NCBI GenBank assembly: GCA_025384855.1
Contig: JALAHT010000001.1
Span: 873,064 to 937,063, forward strand
Direction: 5' to 3'
DNA from: Luteirhabdus salina
GTDB taxonomy: Bacteria > Bacteroidota > Bacteroidia > Flavobacteriales > Flavobacteriaceae
DNA: 64,000 nt
Shown here: piece by piece, positions 44,498 to 54,264 of the stretch
Layout: each line of letters starts with the position of its first letter
Position numbering within the stretch: the first letter of the stretch is position 1
Notes under the pieces: generated by a model
Seen by the model: the letters and a program-made list of their open reading frames with translations, nothing else
Databases searched by the model: none
What the model was told of the DNA's origin: nothing
Made by a program: the position numbers and the translations under genes

Positions 44498-46867
44498 ATG
44501 AAAAAAGCAATGGAACATATCGCATCCTTCACCTACCGATACCTGTTTCGGGTCGGCGGTGGTTTGCTATTGCTATTGCTTTGGTTGTTCTGCTTGCCAT
44601 CGCCTCTTTTTACGACGCCTACTTCCACAGTAGTTGAAAGCAGGACTGGCGAATTGTTGGGAGCACGAATTGCCGATGACGGTCAGTGGCGGTTTCCTAA
44701 AATCGATTCGGTGCCGTACCGTTTCGAGCAGTGCTTGCTATATTTTGAAGATGAATACTTCTATCAGCATCCTGGATTTAATCCCGTATCGATGACCAAA
44801 GCCCTATGGCAAAACATGACTACCGAAAGCCGTCGTGGTGGCAGTACTTTAACGCAGCAAGTCATTCGTCTGTCTCGAAAGGAAAATAGAACCTATTGGG
44901 AAAAGGTAATCGAACTATTTCAGGCTACACGTTTGGAAGCAGGTTCTTCCAAGGAAGAGATTTTACAGCTGTATGCTTCGCAAGCACCCTTTGGTGGTAA
45001 TGTGGTGGGGTTGGAAACCGCTGCTTGGCGCTACTTTGGAATTCCCGCAAGCGAACTCAGTTGGGGACAGTCGGCTGCTTTGGCTGTGTTGCCGAATGCT
45101 CCCGCATTGGTGTATCCTGGGAAGAATGAAACGATCTTCCGAAAAAAACGCGATGCCTTATTGTTGAAGCTTTTCGAAAAGGGAATCATTGCTGAAGACA
45201 CCTATGAGTTGGCGTTGGACGAGCGACTTCCCGGAACACCTGTTCCGTTACCGGATATGGCGTATCATTTCACTGAAAAGGTCCGAAAGGAACATAACGG
45301 GCAACGTTTGAAGAGTACCATCGATATGCAGTTGCAGGAAAAGGTGAATCGGTTGGTGTTCGAACATCATGCACAATTGAAGCAAAACGAAATCCATAAT
45401 ATGGCGGTGCTGGTGTTGGATGTTGAAACCAAGGAGGTGTTGGCCTATATCGGAAATGCTCCTACTTCAAAAGACAATAACCCGTTTGTGGATATCATCG
45501 ATAAGCCGCGAAGCACTGGAAGCGTCTTAAAACCATTCCTCTTTGCCTCTTTGATGGATAGTGGTGAATTATTGCCGGATATGCTTGTTGCCGATGTACC
45601 TACGGTCATTAATGGATACAGTCCTGAAAATTTTGACCAAAGGTATCACGGCGCCGTGCCCGCGGGTGAAGCCTTATCGCGTTCGTTGAACGTGCCAGCG
45701 GCACGGATGCTACGTGAATATGGCCTACAGCGTTTTCACCATAAATTGGAATTGCTACAGTTTCAGCAAATTGACAAACCGGCCAATTATTATGGTCTCT
45801 CGCTGATTTTAGGCGGAGCGGAAAGTTCGCTTTGGGAAATCACTTCCGCCTATGCGGGTATGGCCTCCACTTTGAATTATTTCAATAGTACTTCAAGTGA
45901 ATACCGAAAAAATGACTTCCGTAAGCCGACGTATTCCTTAACCGAGCCCTTCACTTCAAAAGAGAAAACTACAGATCCACCCGTTCTTGATGCCGGTGCC
46001 ATTTATAAAACCTTTGAGGCACTACGTGAAGTAAATCGTCCGTTGGGTGAAGAAAACTGGCAGTTCTTCAGCAGTGCACAGCCTATTGCCTGGAAAACCG
46101 GGACCAGTTTTGGCTTTAAGGACGCTTGGGCAGTGGGCGTTACCTCAAAATATGCCGTGGGCGTGTGGGTGGGAAATGCCGATGGTGAAGGTCGCCCTGG
46201 TCTAACAGGCATCCAAGCAGCGGCCCCTGTGCTTTTCGATGTGTTTCAAACCCTGCCTGCTTCCGATTGGTTTGCGACGCCTTACGATGAATTAGTAGAA
46301 ACTAAGGTTTGTACTGAAAGTGGTCATTTGGCTGGTGTTTCTTGTATTGAAACCATTTCAGAATTTATTCCGAAGAAAGGAATTCGAACAGCACCATGTC
46401 CCTACCATAATACCGTTTTTACAGATACTGCAGGTGGGTATCGCGTGAATTCCTCTTGCTATTCCCTAGCAGAAATGAAACAACGATCCTGGTTTAGTCT
46501 TCCGCCAGTTATGGAATATTACTATGCTCCGCTTCACCCTGAATACAAGCCTCTTCCTCCCTACCGGAGTGATTGTTTGAAGGAGGGAGAAAAAGTGATG
46601 GAGTTTATCTTTCCCAAGCAAAATGAAACAATTCTTTTGGCAAAGAATTTTGAGGAAAATATCCAAGAAACCATCTTCCAGCTAGCACATCGAAATACAG
46701 AAACTTCTGTGTATTGGTATTGGGACGATACCTTCCTTAATACGACAACCACTTTTCATGAAATCGCACTTCTTCCCAAACCCGGTCCGCATGTGTTGAC
46801 AGTAGTTGATTCTGAAGGAAATCGACTTCAACAGACGGTTAGGGTTCAAGCTACATCCGAACTCTAA
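44498..46867 (+). CDS. pbpC: Penicillin-binding protein 1C
   Basis: 789 residues. One N-terminal TM helix is followed by the GT51 transglycosylase (EDEYFYQHPGFNP; RRGGSTLTQQVIRL), the transpeptidase with SxxK (STGSVLKPFLFA), SxN (SRSLNVPA) and KTG (WKTGTSFGFKDAW), and a C-terminal BiPBP_C-like domain from about residue 690. It polymerises and may crosslink peptidoglycan. It is cotranscribed with the A2M gene, which fits a shared envelope-repair or defence role. Confidence 0.94.
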   Translation: MKKAMEHIASFTYRYLFRVGGGLLLLLLWLFCLPSPLFTTPTSTVVESRTGELLGARIADDGQWRFPKIDSVPYRFEQCLLYFEDEYFYQHPGFNPVSMTKALWQNMTTESRRGGSTLTQQVIRLSRKENRTYWEKVIELFQATRLEAGSSKEEILQLYASQAPFGGNVVGLETAAWRYFGIPASELSWGQSAALAVLPNAPALVYPGKNETIFRKKRDALLLKLFEKGIIAEDTYELALDERLPGTPVPLPDMAYHFTEKVRKEHNGQRLKSTIDMQLQEKVNRLVFEHHAQLKQNEIHNMAVLVLDVETKEVLAYIGNAPTSKDNNPFVDIIDKPRSTGSVLKPFLFASLMDSGELLPDMLVADVPTVINGYSPENFDQRYHGAVPAGEALSRSLNVPAARMLREYGLQRFHHKLELLQFQQIDKPANYYGLSLILGGAESSLWEITSAYAGMASTLNYFNSTSSEYRKNDFRKPTYSLTEPFTSKEKTTDPPVLDAGAIYKTFEALREVNRPLGEENWQFFSSAQPIAWKTGTSFGFKDAWAVGVTSKYAVGVWVGNADGEGRPGLTGIQAAAPVLFDVFQTLPASDWFATPYDELVETKVCTESGHLAGVSCIETISEFIPKKGIRTAPCPYHNTVFTDTAGGYRVNSSCYSLAEMKQRSWFSLPPVMEYYYAPLHPEYKPLPPYRSDCLKEGEKVMEFIFPKQNETILLAKNFEENIQETIFQLAHRNTETSVYWYWDDTFLNTTTTFHEIALLPKPGPHVLTVVDSEGNRLQQTVRVQATSEL

Positions 46868-46898
46868 ACAAAAAAATTAACAATGATTTAAGATTTTA

Positions 46899-46922
46899 TT
46901 GGTTCGGTATGTTCCGAACCAA
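46899..46922. promoter_or_regulatory. 24-bp palindrome, candidate operator of the GbsR/MarR regulator
   Basis: Perfect 9-bp arms TTGGTTCGG and CCGAACCAA around TATGTT. It lies just upstream of the promoter core at 46926-46933, over the expected -33 region, so a bound protein would block RNA polymerase. A half-site TGTTCCGAA recurs within the first codons of the regulator gene. Confidence 0.65.
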
Positions 46923-46925
46923 ATA

Positions 46926-46933
46926 TACTTTTG
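46926..46933 (+). promoter_or_regulatory. Promoter core TACTTTTG for the RND operon
   Basis: An exact TAnnTTTG match, 19 bases upstream of the regulator ATG and directly next to the palindrome. Confidence 0.6.
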
Positions 46934-46952
46934 TACCGTTTAAAAAAAAATT

Positions 46953-47444
46953 ATGGCGATTTGTTCCGAAGAAAAAAAGAAGTTGATTGAGGAAACAGGA
47001 CTTCATTTTGAAGTATATGGGAACCTACCTCCTTTGGCGGCACGTATTTTTGCCACTGCGTTACTCTCAAAAGAAGAAGGATATTCTTTTGATGAAATTA
47101 TGCAGATAACCCAAGCGAGCAAAAGTTCGGTTTCCACAAGTCTCAACCTACTTATCCAACTCAGATATTTGGAGTACTATACCAAATCTGGAGAGCGAAA
47201 ACGTTACTATCGCAACGGCCACCACAATCTGCGTGGTTCGCTAGAAGATGAATTGCGCAAGGTTACCAAGAAAGTTGAGGTGATTAAAAAAATAGACCGT
47301 TTCAACAAAGAGCATAACCTAGATAAATTCAAAAAGAACAAATCTATTGGGAATATATTCTTGGATTATTTAGAAAATCAAAAACAAAACTTGAAAGAAA
47401 CCATTGATAAGATAACTGAATTTGAAAAAAATCACACTTCTTAA
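46953..47444 (+). CDS. GbsR/MarR-type transcriptional regulator
   Basis: 163 residues. The winged-helix domain (PLAARIFATALLSKEEGYSFDEIMQ; ASKSSVSTSLNLLIQLRYLEYYT) is followed by a basic helical C-terminus that probably dimerises. The GbsR-like layout is common before RND pumps in Bacteroidota. It is the first gene of the efflux operon, with a strong palindrome at its promoter, so it probably represses its own operon. Its end lies 13 bases before the adaptor ATG. Confidence 0.85.
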   Translation: MAICSEEKKKLIEETGLHFEVYGNLPPLAARIFATALLSKEEGYSFDEIMQITQASKSSVSTSLNLLIQLRYLEYYTKSGERKRYYRNGHHNLRGSLEDELRKVTKKVEVIKKIDRFNKEHNLDKFKKNKSIGNIFLDYLENQKQNLKETIDKITEFEKNHTS

Positions 47445-47457
47445 ACTCCTTCCGAAC

Positions 47458-48579
47458 ATGAAAAAATCAATATTAATATCTTTATCCAGCTTGGCACTTA
47501 TAGTCTCTAGCTGTGGCGATTCAAAAAATGAACAAGCTGCTACGGGCCCACAAAAAATACCTTTTCCCGTGGTAACGGTTCCCACAAAAACAGTGACTGC
47601 CTATGAATCCTATCCTGCCAGTATTGAAGGCATTGTAAATAGTGAAATTAGGGCGAAAGTGTCAGGATACATTTCTGATGTATTGGTAGATGAAGGCCAA
47701 AAAGTGCGCAAAGGTCAATTGCTTTTTAAACTGGAAACCCAGTCTTTAAGCCAAGACGCCGCAGCTGCGAAAGCAAATGTGAATGCTGCACAAGTGGAAG
47801 TGGACAAATTAAAGCCTTTGGTAGAAAAAAATATAATTAGTGCTGTTCAATTAGAAACTGCAAAAGCGCAACTTGAACAAGCAAGAAGCGCTTATAACAG
47901 TATTTCAGCAAATATTGGGTATGCCAATATTAAAAGCCCTGTAGATGGATATGTGGGGGCAATCCCGCTTCGCGAGGGGGCTTTGGTTAGTCCAACTTCG
48001 CAAACGCCGTTGACGACAGTTTCTGATATTAGTAAAGTGTATGTGTATTTTTCATTAAATGAAAAGGAATATCTGGATTTTATTCAAAATACAGAAGGGG
48101 AAAGCTTGGATGCAAAAATTAAGAACCTCCCAAAGGTGGAATTGGTTTTGGCCAATGGAGAAACCTATCCGCATGAAGGCACGATTGAAACTATTAATTC
48201 ACAAGTAAATGTAGGTACAGGAACAGTATCATTTCGAGCTGTTTTTCCCAACCCAGAGCGTTTACTTTCTAATGGTTACAGTGGGAAAATTAAAATTCCC
48301 ACCGTATATGAAGATGCGACTGTAATTCCAGAATTTTCAACCTACGATCAGCAGGGCAAAATTTATACCTATAGAGTACAGGGCGATAGCATTGCCGTTG
48401 CCACTCCTATTGAAGTAATCGACAGGGCCAATAATTTAATTATTGTGCAATCAGGCATTCAAGAAGGAGACAAAATTATTGTAAAGGGTGTGGGAAAGTT
48501 GCGTAACAACACACCCATTGTACCACAACCCGCTTCTTTTGATAGCATCACAAATAGTTTACAACAGGCATTTAAATAA
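47458..48579 (+). CDS. RND efflux periplasmic adaptor lipoprotein
   Basis: 373 residues. The lipobox is at IVSSC (Cys19). A lipoyl-like half-motif (SEIRAKVSGYISDVLVDEGQKVRKGQLLF), an alpha-hairpin (~95-150), a second lipoyl half (IKSPVDGYVGAIPLREGALV) and beta-barrel/MP domains are in the AcrA order. It links the inner-membrane pump to the outer-membrane channel. The start at 47458 gives the signal peptide; the longer frame overlaps the regulator gene. Confidence 0.92.
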   Translation: MKKSILISLSSLALIVSSCGDSKNEQAATGPQKIPFPVVTVPTKTVTAYESYPASIEGIVNSEIRAKVSGYISDVLVDEGQKVRKGQLLFKLETQSLSQDAAAAKANVNAAQVEVDKLKPLVEKNIISAVQLETAKAQLEQARSAYNSISANIGYANIKSPVDGYVGAIPLREGALVSPTSQTPLTTVSDISKVYVYFSLNEKEYLDFIQNTEGESLDAKIKNLPKVELVLANGETYPHEGTIETINSQVNVGTGTVSFRAVFPNPERLLSNGYSGKIKIPTVYEDATVIPEFSTYDQQGKIYTYRVQGDSIAVATPIEVIDRANNLIIVQSGIQEGDKIIVKGVGKLRNNTPIVPQPASFDSITNSLQQAFK

Positions 48580-48585
48580 AGAACT

Positions 48586-51500
48586 ATGTTAAAAGTATTC
48601 ATTGAACGACCGGTACTTTCTACGGTGGTTTCCATCGTACTGGTTATTTTGGGAGTATTAGGCATTACTACGCTTCCTACCACCCAATATCCAGATATTG
48701 CCCCGCCCACTGTGCAAGTAACTGCCAACTATCCAGGGGCAAATGCTCAAACAGTATTGGAGAGTGTAATTATCCCTATTGAAGAGCAAATAAACGGTGT
48801 GGAGGGGATGACCTATCTTACCTCTACGGCTAGTAATAGCGGCCGCGCCAACATTCAAGTGTTTTTTGATCAGGAAATGGATCCAGATATCGCTGCCGTG
48901 AATGTTCAAAATCGTGTTGCTCGGGCTAACCCCCTGCTTCCTATTGAAGTAACACAATCTGGAGTAATTACACAAAAGCAGCAAACAAGCGCCTTAATGT
49001 TCCTCACAGTTTTATCTGAAAACGATGAATACGATGCCACTTACATTCAGAATTATCTAAATATTAATGTCCTTCCAGAATTAAAACGGATTGATGGGGT
49101 GGGAGATGTACGGATTTTCGGCACGAAAACCTATGCCATGCGTATTTGGCTAAAACCTGAAAAATTAGCTGCATACAACCTAGTTCCAACTGACGTTACC
49201 GCTGCCATTAATGAACAAAGCCGTGAAGCGGCTGCTGGAGCTTTGGGGCAAAACAATGCCAAATCTTTTGAATATGTCCTCACCTATCCCGGACGTTATA
49301 AAGAAGAAAGCCAATACGAAGATATTGTGATAAAAGCCTTAGGCAACGGAGAATATCTTACACTAAAGGATGTCGCGGACATTGAATTGGATGCGGAAGG
49401 ATATAATGTGGTTTCCGTTTCCAACGGCAGCCCTGCGGTAAATATGGCAATTTACCAAACCGCCGGCTCGAATGCACAGGAAATCATTGAAGAAGTACAT
49501 GAAAAATTTGAAGAGCTTTCCCAAAATTTTCCAAAAGGAGTGAAGCATGTAGTAAACTTCGACACCAACGAATTTTTAAATGCCTCTATCGATACCGTAC
49601 TCTATACCCTTGTAGAAGCCTTCCTTTTGGTATTTATAGTGGTATTTTTATTCCTTCAAGACTTTAGATCGACCTTGATTCCGGCCATTGCGGTTCCGGT
49701 TTCTATAATCGGTACTTTCTTTTTTCTTAACTTATTTGGATATACCATAAATCTCTTGACACTTTTCGCATTGGTATTGGCCATCGGTATTGTAGTAGAT
49801 GATGCTATTGTGGTAGTGGAAGCTGTTCACGCAAAACTTGAAAAAGGCGCCAATAACGCACTTACGGCTACTCGTTCCGCCATGGACGAAATTACGGGTG
49901 CCATCATTTCCATTACCTTGGTAATGGGCGCGGTATTTATTCCTGTAACCTTTATACAAGGGCCCACGGGTGTTTTTTATGAACAATTTGGTGTAACCCT
50001 AATGGTCGCAATAGGCATTTCAGCAATAAATGCCTTAACGCTCAGCCCAGCGATGAGTGCCCTTTTTCTGAAACCTCATACCAAAAAAGAAAAAAAGAAA
50101 AATTTTCTTCGAAGATTTTTTGATGGATTCAATGTCGGGTTTAAAGCTGCTACCAACCGCTATGTAAGGTCTCTTGGGTTTCTCTACAAACACAAATGGA
50201 TTACGGTTTTAGTTTTAATTCTAGCAACAGTTGGCATTTTCTGGGCTTCACAAACAACCCCTACCGGATTCGTTCCCGATGAAGACCGCGGAATTGTTTT
50301 CATTAATGTTGAATTGCCTGCCGGTGCGGCCTTGGATCGTACCGTAGGAGTTACCAAGGAACTGGAATTAAAGCTCCGAAACGTTCCAGGTGTTGAAAAC
50401 GTTACCTTAGTCAATGGTTTCAGTATTTTGAATGGACAAGGAAGCAACTATGCTTTAGGATTTGCTAAATTGGAAAATTGGAGCGAACGTGAAGACGATT
50501 CAAAATCGGTAGAAGCCATAACACAAAAATTCTTTGGGCTGGGTGCAACCATTGCAGATGCGAATGTGCTTTTCTTTTCACCTCCCTCTATCCCTGGGTT
50601 CAGTGCTTCGTCTGGTTTCAATTTGGAAGTATTGGATCGATCGGGCGGTAGTTTCAACGACTTGAACGAAGTAACGCAACAATATCTGCAGACATTGATG
50701 CAACGTCCCGAAATTCAATATGCAAATACATCATTCAATGTAAATTATCCTCAGTACCAAATTGATGTGAACATTCCAAAGACGAAAGAATCCGGAATTT
50801 CTGTAAGCTCGATTCTTTCTACATTGCAAGGATATATCGGTAGTATTTATGCGGCCGATTTCTCCCGTTTCGGGAAACAATACCGTGTATATGTGCAGGC
50901 TCTCCCAGAAGACCGTGCAACAACCGATGATTTGAATTCGCTATACGTGCGAAGTGGCGACGGAACGATGGCGCCTATAACCGAATTCATCACTTTGGAA
51001 CGTGTTTACGGTCCCCAATCCGTAACGCGATTCAACTTGTTTAATTCCGCTAGTGTGAATGGTGCCGCTGCTCCTGGGTATTCTTCTGGAGATGCGATTA
51101 CGGCAGTGCAAGAGGTAAGCGAAACTGCTTTGCCACAAAACTACTCCATCGACTATTCAGGATTGACGCGTGAGGAAATCAATGCCGGTAATCAAACCAC
51201 TTTTATTTTCTTGTTGAGTATTTTGTTTGTGTATTTCATTCTGGCTGCTCAGTATGAAAGTTATTTAATCCCTCTTTCGGTATTGCTATCACTTCCTGTT
51301 GGAGTGATGGGTGCGTATATGACCACAAAATTCGCCGGATTGGAAAATAATATCTATTTCCAAATCGCCTTAATTATGTTGATTGGTCTATTAGCAAAAA
51401 ATGCCATTTTGATTGTGGAATTTGCCTTACAAAGGCGTAGGGCCGGTTATTCAAGAATGGAAGCCGCTTTTGAAGGTGCCAAAGTTCGTCTGCGGCCTAT

Positions 51501-51720
51501 TTTAATGACGTCTTTTGCATTTATCATCGGTCTTTTGCCGCTCGTTTTCGCAAGTGGAATCGGTGCCCGTGGAAACAATGCCATTGGTACGGGAGCCGTA
51601 GGAGGCTTATTGGTAGGTACAATTCTAGGGGTATTTGTCATTCCTATTTTATACATCTTCTTCCAATGGCTGCAGGATAAAATTTCAGGCACTCCAAAAG
51701 AAGCAGAAACTCAAAACTAA
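48586..51720 (+). CDS. RND efflux pump permease, AcrB/HAE1 type
   Basis: 1044 residues starting MLKVFIERPVLSTVVSIVLV. It has twelve helices and two large periplasmic loops. The proton-relay Asp pair is in LAIGIVVDDAIVVVE, and PAMSALFLKP and LIGLLAKNAILIVEFA are the usual helix 6 and 11 blocks. Family AcrB-like pumps export drugs, dyes and detergents. It lies 6 bases after the adaptor gene and 18 bases before the channel gene. Confidence 0.95.
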   Translation: MLKVFIERPVLSTVVSIVLVILGVLGITTLPTTQYPDIAPPTVQVTANYPGANAQTVLESVIIPIEEQINGVEGMTYLTSTASNSGRANIQVFFDQEMDPDIAAVNVQNRVARANPLLPIEVTQSGVITQKQQTSALMFLTVLSENDEYDATYIQNYLNINVLPELKRIDGVGDVRIFGTKTYAMRIWLKPEKLAAYNLVPTDVTAAINEQSREAAAGALGQNNAKSFEYVLTYPGRYKEESQYEDIVIKALGNGEYLTLKDVADIELDAEGYNVVSVSNGSPAVNMAIYQTAGSNAQEIIEEVHEKFEELSQNFPKGVKHVVNFDTNEFLNASIDTVLYTLVEAFLLVFIVVFLFLQDFRSTLIPAIAVPVSIIGTFFFLNLFGYTINLLTLFALVLAIGIVVDDAIVVVEAVHAKLEKGANNALTATRSAMDEITGAIISITLVMGAVFIPVTFIQGPTGVFYEQFGVTLMVAIGISAINALTLSPAMSALFLKPHTKKEKKKNFLRRFFDGFNVGFKAATNRYVRSLGFLYKHKWITVLVLILATVGIFWASQTTPTGFVPDEDRGIVFINVELPAGAALDRTVGVTKELELKLRNVPGVENVTLVNGFSILNGQGSNYALGFAKLENWSEREDDSKSVEAITQKFFGLGATIADANVLFFSPPSIPGFSASSGFNLEVLDRSGGSFNDLNEVTQQYLQTLMQRPEIQYANTSFNVNYPQYQIDVNIPKTKESGISVSSILSTLQGYIGSIYAADFSRFGKQYRVYVQALPEDRATTDDLNSLYVRSGDGTMAPITEFITLERVYGPQSVTRFNLFNSASVNGAAAPGYSSGDAITAVQEVSETALPQNYSIDYSGLTREEINAGNQTTFIFLLSILFVYFILAAQYESYLIPLSVLLSLPVGVMGAYMTTKFAGLENNIYFQIALIMLIGLLAKNAILIVEFALQRRRAGYSRMEAAFEGAKVRLRPILMTSFAFIIGLLPLVFASGIGARGNNAIGTGAVGGLLVGTILGVFVIPILYIFFQWLQDKISGTPKEAETQN

Positions 51721-51738
51721 AAGCATATTTTGATAGAT

Positions 51739-53136
51739 ATGAAAAGATATTTCAAATATATTTTATTCACTATAGTCGCAATTAGCCTGCAATCTTGCTT
51801 TGTAGCAAAGGAATATTCGCGTCCCGAAATTGTGAATGAGGCCAATTACCGCACCGACAATCTCCCACAGGATAGTTTAACCTTGGCCGATGTTTCTTGG
51901 CGAGATTTATTTACTGATGTGCAATTGAAACAGTACATTGAAGAAGGCCTTGAAAACAACATCGACATTCGTGTCGCGCTTCAGCAAATAATCGCCGCAG
52001 AAGCGTATGCAAAACAAGGCAAGGTGGGCTATTTCCCAACAGTGAACGCGAACGCCCAATATACACATCAGGAATTGTCGTCAAACAGTCAATTTGGGGG
52101 ATTGTTTTCTTCTATTGATCAATATGAACTAAGTGCCAATCTTTCTTGGGAAGCCGATATTTGGGGCAAAATACGAAGTAACAAACGTGCAACACAGGCT
52201 GCCTATTTACAAAGTGTAGCTGCACACCAAGCCGTAAAATCAAGGTTGATTGCCGATATCGCTTCCGCATATTACAACCTCTTGGCACTCGATGAACAGC
52301 TTCGGGTAACGGAAGAAACCGTGGAAAACCGAGAAAACAGTTTGGAAACCACAGAAGCATTAAAAGATGCCGGTGTGGTAACAGAAGTAGCCGTAAAACA
52401 GACTGAAGCACAATTATACACCGCACAGGTATTGGTAATCGACTTAAAGCGTGACATAAAAATTTTGGAGAATACCATGTCCATTCTGTTAGGAAAAGAG
52501 CCAGAGCTTGGTACAATTACTCGCGGCACGTTGGAAGCACAAATCATAACCAGTGAATTGCCTATAGGCGTTCCGGTTCAATTGTTGCGAAATCGTCCCG
52601 ATATAATCGCTGCAGAATACAATTTGATCAATACTTTTGAATTGACAAATGTTGCCCGAAGCAACTTCTATCCTTCGCTTACGCTCACAGCTACCGGAGG
52701 ATTACAGAGTTTGGACATTACAGAATTGTTCGACACAAATTCACTTTTTGCCACGATTGTAGGGGGCCTTGCGCAACCTATTTTCAACCGTAGGCAGATT
52801 AAAACACAGTACGAAGTTTCGCAAGCGCAACAGGAACAGGCACGACTCAATTTTCGTCAGACGTTTTTAACAGCTTCAAAGGAAGTCTCCGATGCCTTAT
52901 ATTCGTATGAGGCGGCTTCCGAAAAAATTGAAGTACGACAAAAAGAATACGAAGCCTTGAGCATCGCCACCGATTATTCCGAAGAACTGCTTGATAACGG
53001 ACTTGCCAATTATCTGGAAGTGTTGACGGCTCGCGAAAATGCCCTAAATTCGAGTTTGGGATTAGTTTCGGCACAAAACAATCAACTGCAATCTGTTGTA
53101 AATCTATACTTGGCACTAGGTGGTGGTTGGCAATAA
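51739..53136 (+). CDS. TolC/NodT-family outer-membrane efflux lipoprotein
   Basis: 465 residues. The lipobox is at SLQSC (Cys20). Two OEP repeats follow, the first with ALQQIIAAEAYAKQGKVGYFPTV and the second with LRNRPDIIAAEYNL...NFYPSL, plus the YLEVLTARENALNSSLGLVSAQ helix. It is the outer-membrane exit channel for the pump. The TTG three codons upstream is not needed; the ATG at 51739 starts the signal peptide. Confidence 0.92.
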   Translation: MKRYFKYILFTIVAISLQSCFVAKEYSRPEIVNEANYRTDNLPQDSLTLADVSWRDLFTDVQLKQYIEEGLENNIDIRVALQQIIAAEAYAKQGKVGYFPTVNANAQYTHQELSSNSQFGGLFSSIDQYELSANLSWEADIWGKIRSNKRATQAAYLQSVAAHQAVKSRLIADIASAYYNLLALDEQLRVTEETVENRENSLETTEALKDAGVVTEVAVKQTEAQLYTAQVLVIDLKRDIKILENTMSILLGKEPELGTITRGTLEAQIITSELPIGVPVQLLRNRPDIIAAEYNLINTFELTNVARSNFYPSLTLTATGGLQSLDITELFDTNSLFATIVGGLAQPIFNRRQIKTQYEVSQAQQEQARLNFRQTFLTASKEVSDALYSYEAASEKIEVRQKEYEALSIATDYSEELLDNGLANYLEVLTARENALNSSLGLVSAQNNQLQSVVNLYLALGGGWQ

Positions 53137-53141
53137 GAATA

Positions 53142-53729
53142 ATGATTGATGTAAAAGAGCATATTATTGAAACAGCCGAGGAACAGTTTCGGCTTTATGG
53201 AACAAAAAGTGTTTCTGTGGAGGATATTTGCGAAACGCTGAAAATTTCAAAAAAGACACTTTACCAACATTTCAGAAGCAAAAAAGAATTACTTGCCAAA
53301 ACCGTAGAATTCATTTTCAATAGACATTTTGAAAAAATAAATCGAATTCTTGAAAAGGATATTTCGGCCCTAGAAAAATTTGTACTTATCTATCGGTACG
53401 GAATTCAACAAATGGTAAAATACGATCCCGCCTTTTTCCACGAAATGAAAAAATATCACCACGAAGCGCATTGTCAATATGAAGAAAAGCGGAAAGAAAT
53501 TGTATTCCATATGATAAAAGGCCTATTGGAAGAAGCGCAAAAAGATGGTGAAATACGCGCCGAAGTAAACCTTGATCTCTTTTGTGAACTGTACCTTTCT
53601 AAAATGGACACTGTTCTTGTGTCGAGGGATTTAAAGGAAAAATATCCCAAAAAAGAACTATTGAATCACTTAATAATATACAATTTGCGGGGTATTGCCA
53701 CACATCCCCATAAAATTAGCATTCCGTAA
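53142..53729 (+). CDS. TetR/AcrR-family regulator at the end of the efflux operon
   Basis: 195 residues from MIDVKEHIIETAEEQF. The helix-turn-helix is SVEDICETLKISKKTLYQHFRSK (residues ~25-47), and the C-terminal domain is typical for ligand binding. It lies 5 bases after the channel gene, so it is coexpressed with the pump. With the GbsR-type protein at the front, the operon carries two regulators. The stop is adjacent, without a gap, to the end of the convergent gene. Confidence 0.9.
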   Translation: MIDVKEHIIETAEEQFRLYGTKSVSVEDICETLKISKKTLYQHFRSKKELLAKTVEFIFNRHFEKINRILEKDISALEKFVLIYRYGIQQMVKYDPAFFHEMKKYHHEAHCQYEEKRKEIVFHMIKGLLEEAQKDGEIRAEVNLDLFCELYLSKMDTVLVSRDLKEKYPKKELLNHLIIYNLRGIATHPHKISIP

Positions 53730-54248
53730 TCAACGCAATGGAAAACCTTTTGCGGCCCACCAGGGATGTATTTCAATCTCTAGCCTACCTGCTTTCACCA
53801 TCGGGTCCATATTGGCCAAACTATCGGCCATTTTCTGTGTGGGAACGTTGTAGATGGTAATGCCACGTATATCACCATCATCTCCAAACGGTCCCGAAAT
53901 ATCGGCATAGCCTTCTTCATACATCCGTCCGAGATGTGCAAGATGTAGCTTTTGGAGACTGTCGGTTTCCTGTTTGTTTTGCGAGCGATGGGTGCCACGT
54001 TTTAAAAAAGCGATAAAATATTGCTGCATTAAAATAGTGTCGCCTGAGGCTTCATCCACATAATCGAAAATTTGATAGCCCCTGTCCATCAATTCTTTTT
54101 TCTGAGCCTCTACCGAAGCTGATGTTGACATTATTTCAGTGCTCTCGATATTCGTTGTTGAAGAGGTAGCTTCTCCCGAATTTATTCGCTCTTCACAACT
54201 TCCGAAGAACATCAAACTGCCTATGCACACAAGGATTAGGTATTTCAT
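53730..54248 (-). CDS. YciI-like domain lipoprotein
   Basis: 172 residues. The lipobox is MFFGSC (Cys18). A ~55-residue linker rich in Ser/Thr/Glu precedes a YciI-like ferredoxin-fold domain (QQYFIAFLKRGTHRSQNK; HLAHLGRMYEEGYADISGPFGDDGDIRG; ADSLANMDPMVKAGRLEIEIHPWWA). YciI proteins are usually cytoplasmic, so an envelope-anchored one is unusual. The His and Asp residues of the presumed active site (HLAHLGRM; GPFGDDGD) are kept. Confidence 0.75.
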   Translation of the reverse strand: MKYLILVCIGSLMFFGSCEERINSGEATSSTTNIESTEIMSTSASVEAQKKELMDRGYQIFDYVDEASGDTILMQQYFIAFLKRGTHRSQNKQETDSLQKLHLAHLGRMYEEGYADISGPFGDDGDIRGITIYNVPTQKMADSLANMDPMVKAGRLEIEIHPWWAAKGFPLR

Positions 54249-54264
54249 ATTGTTTTGGTATTAG

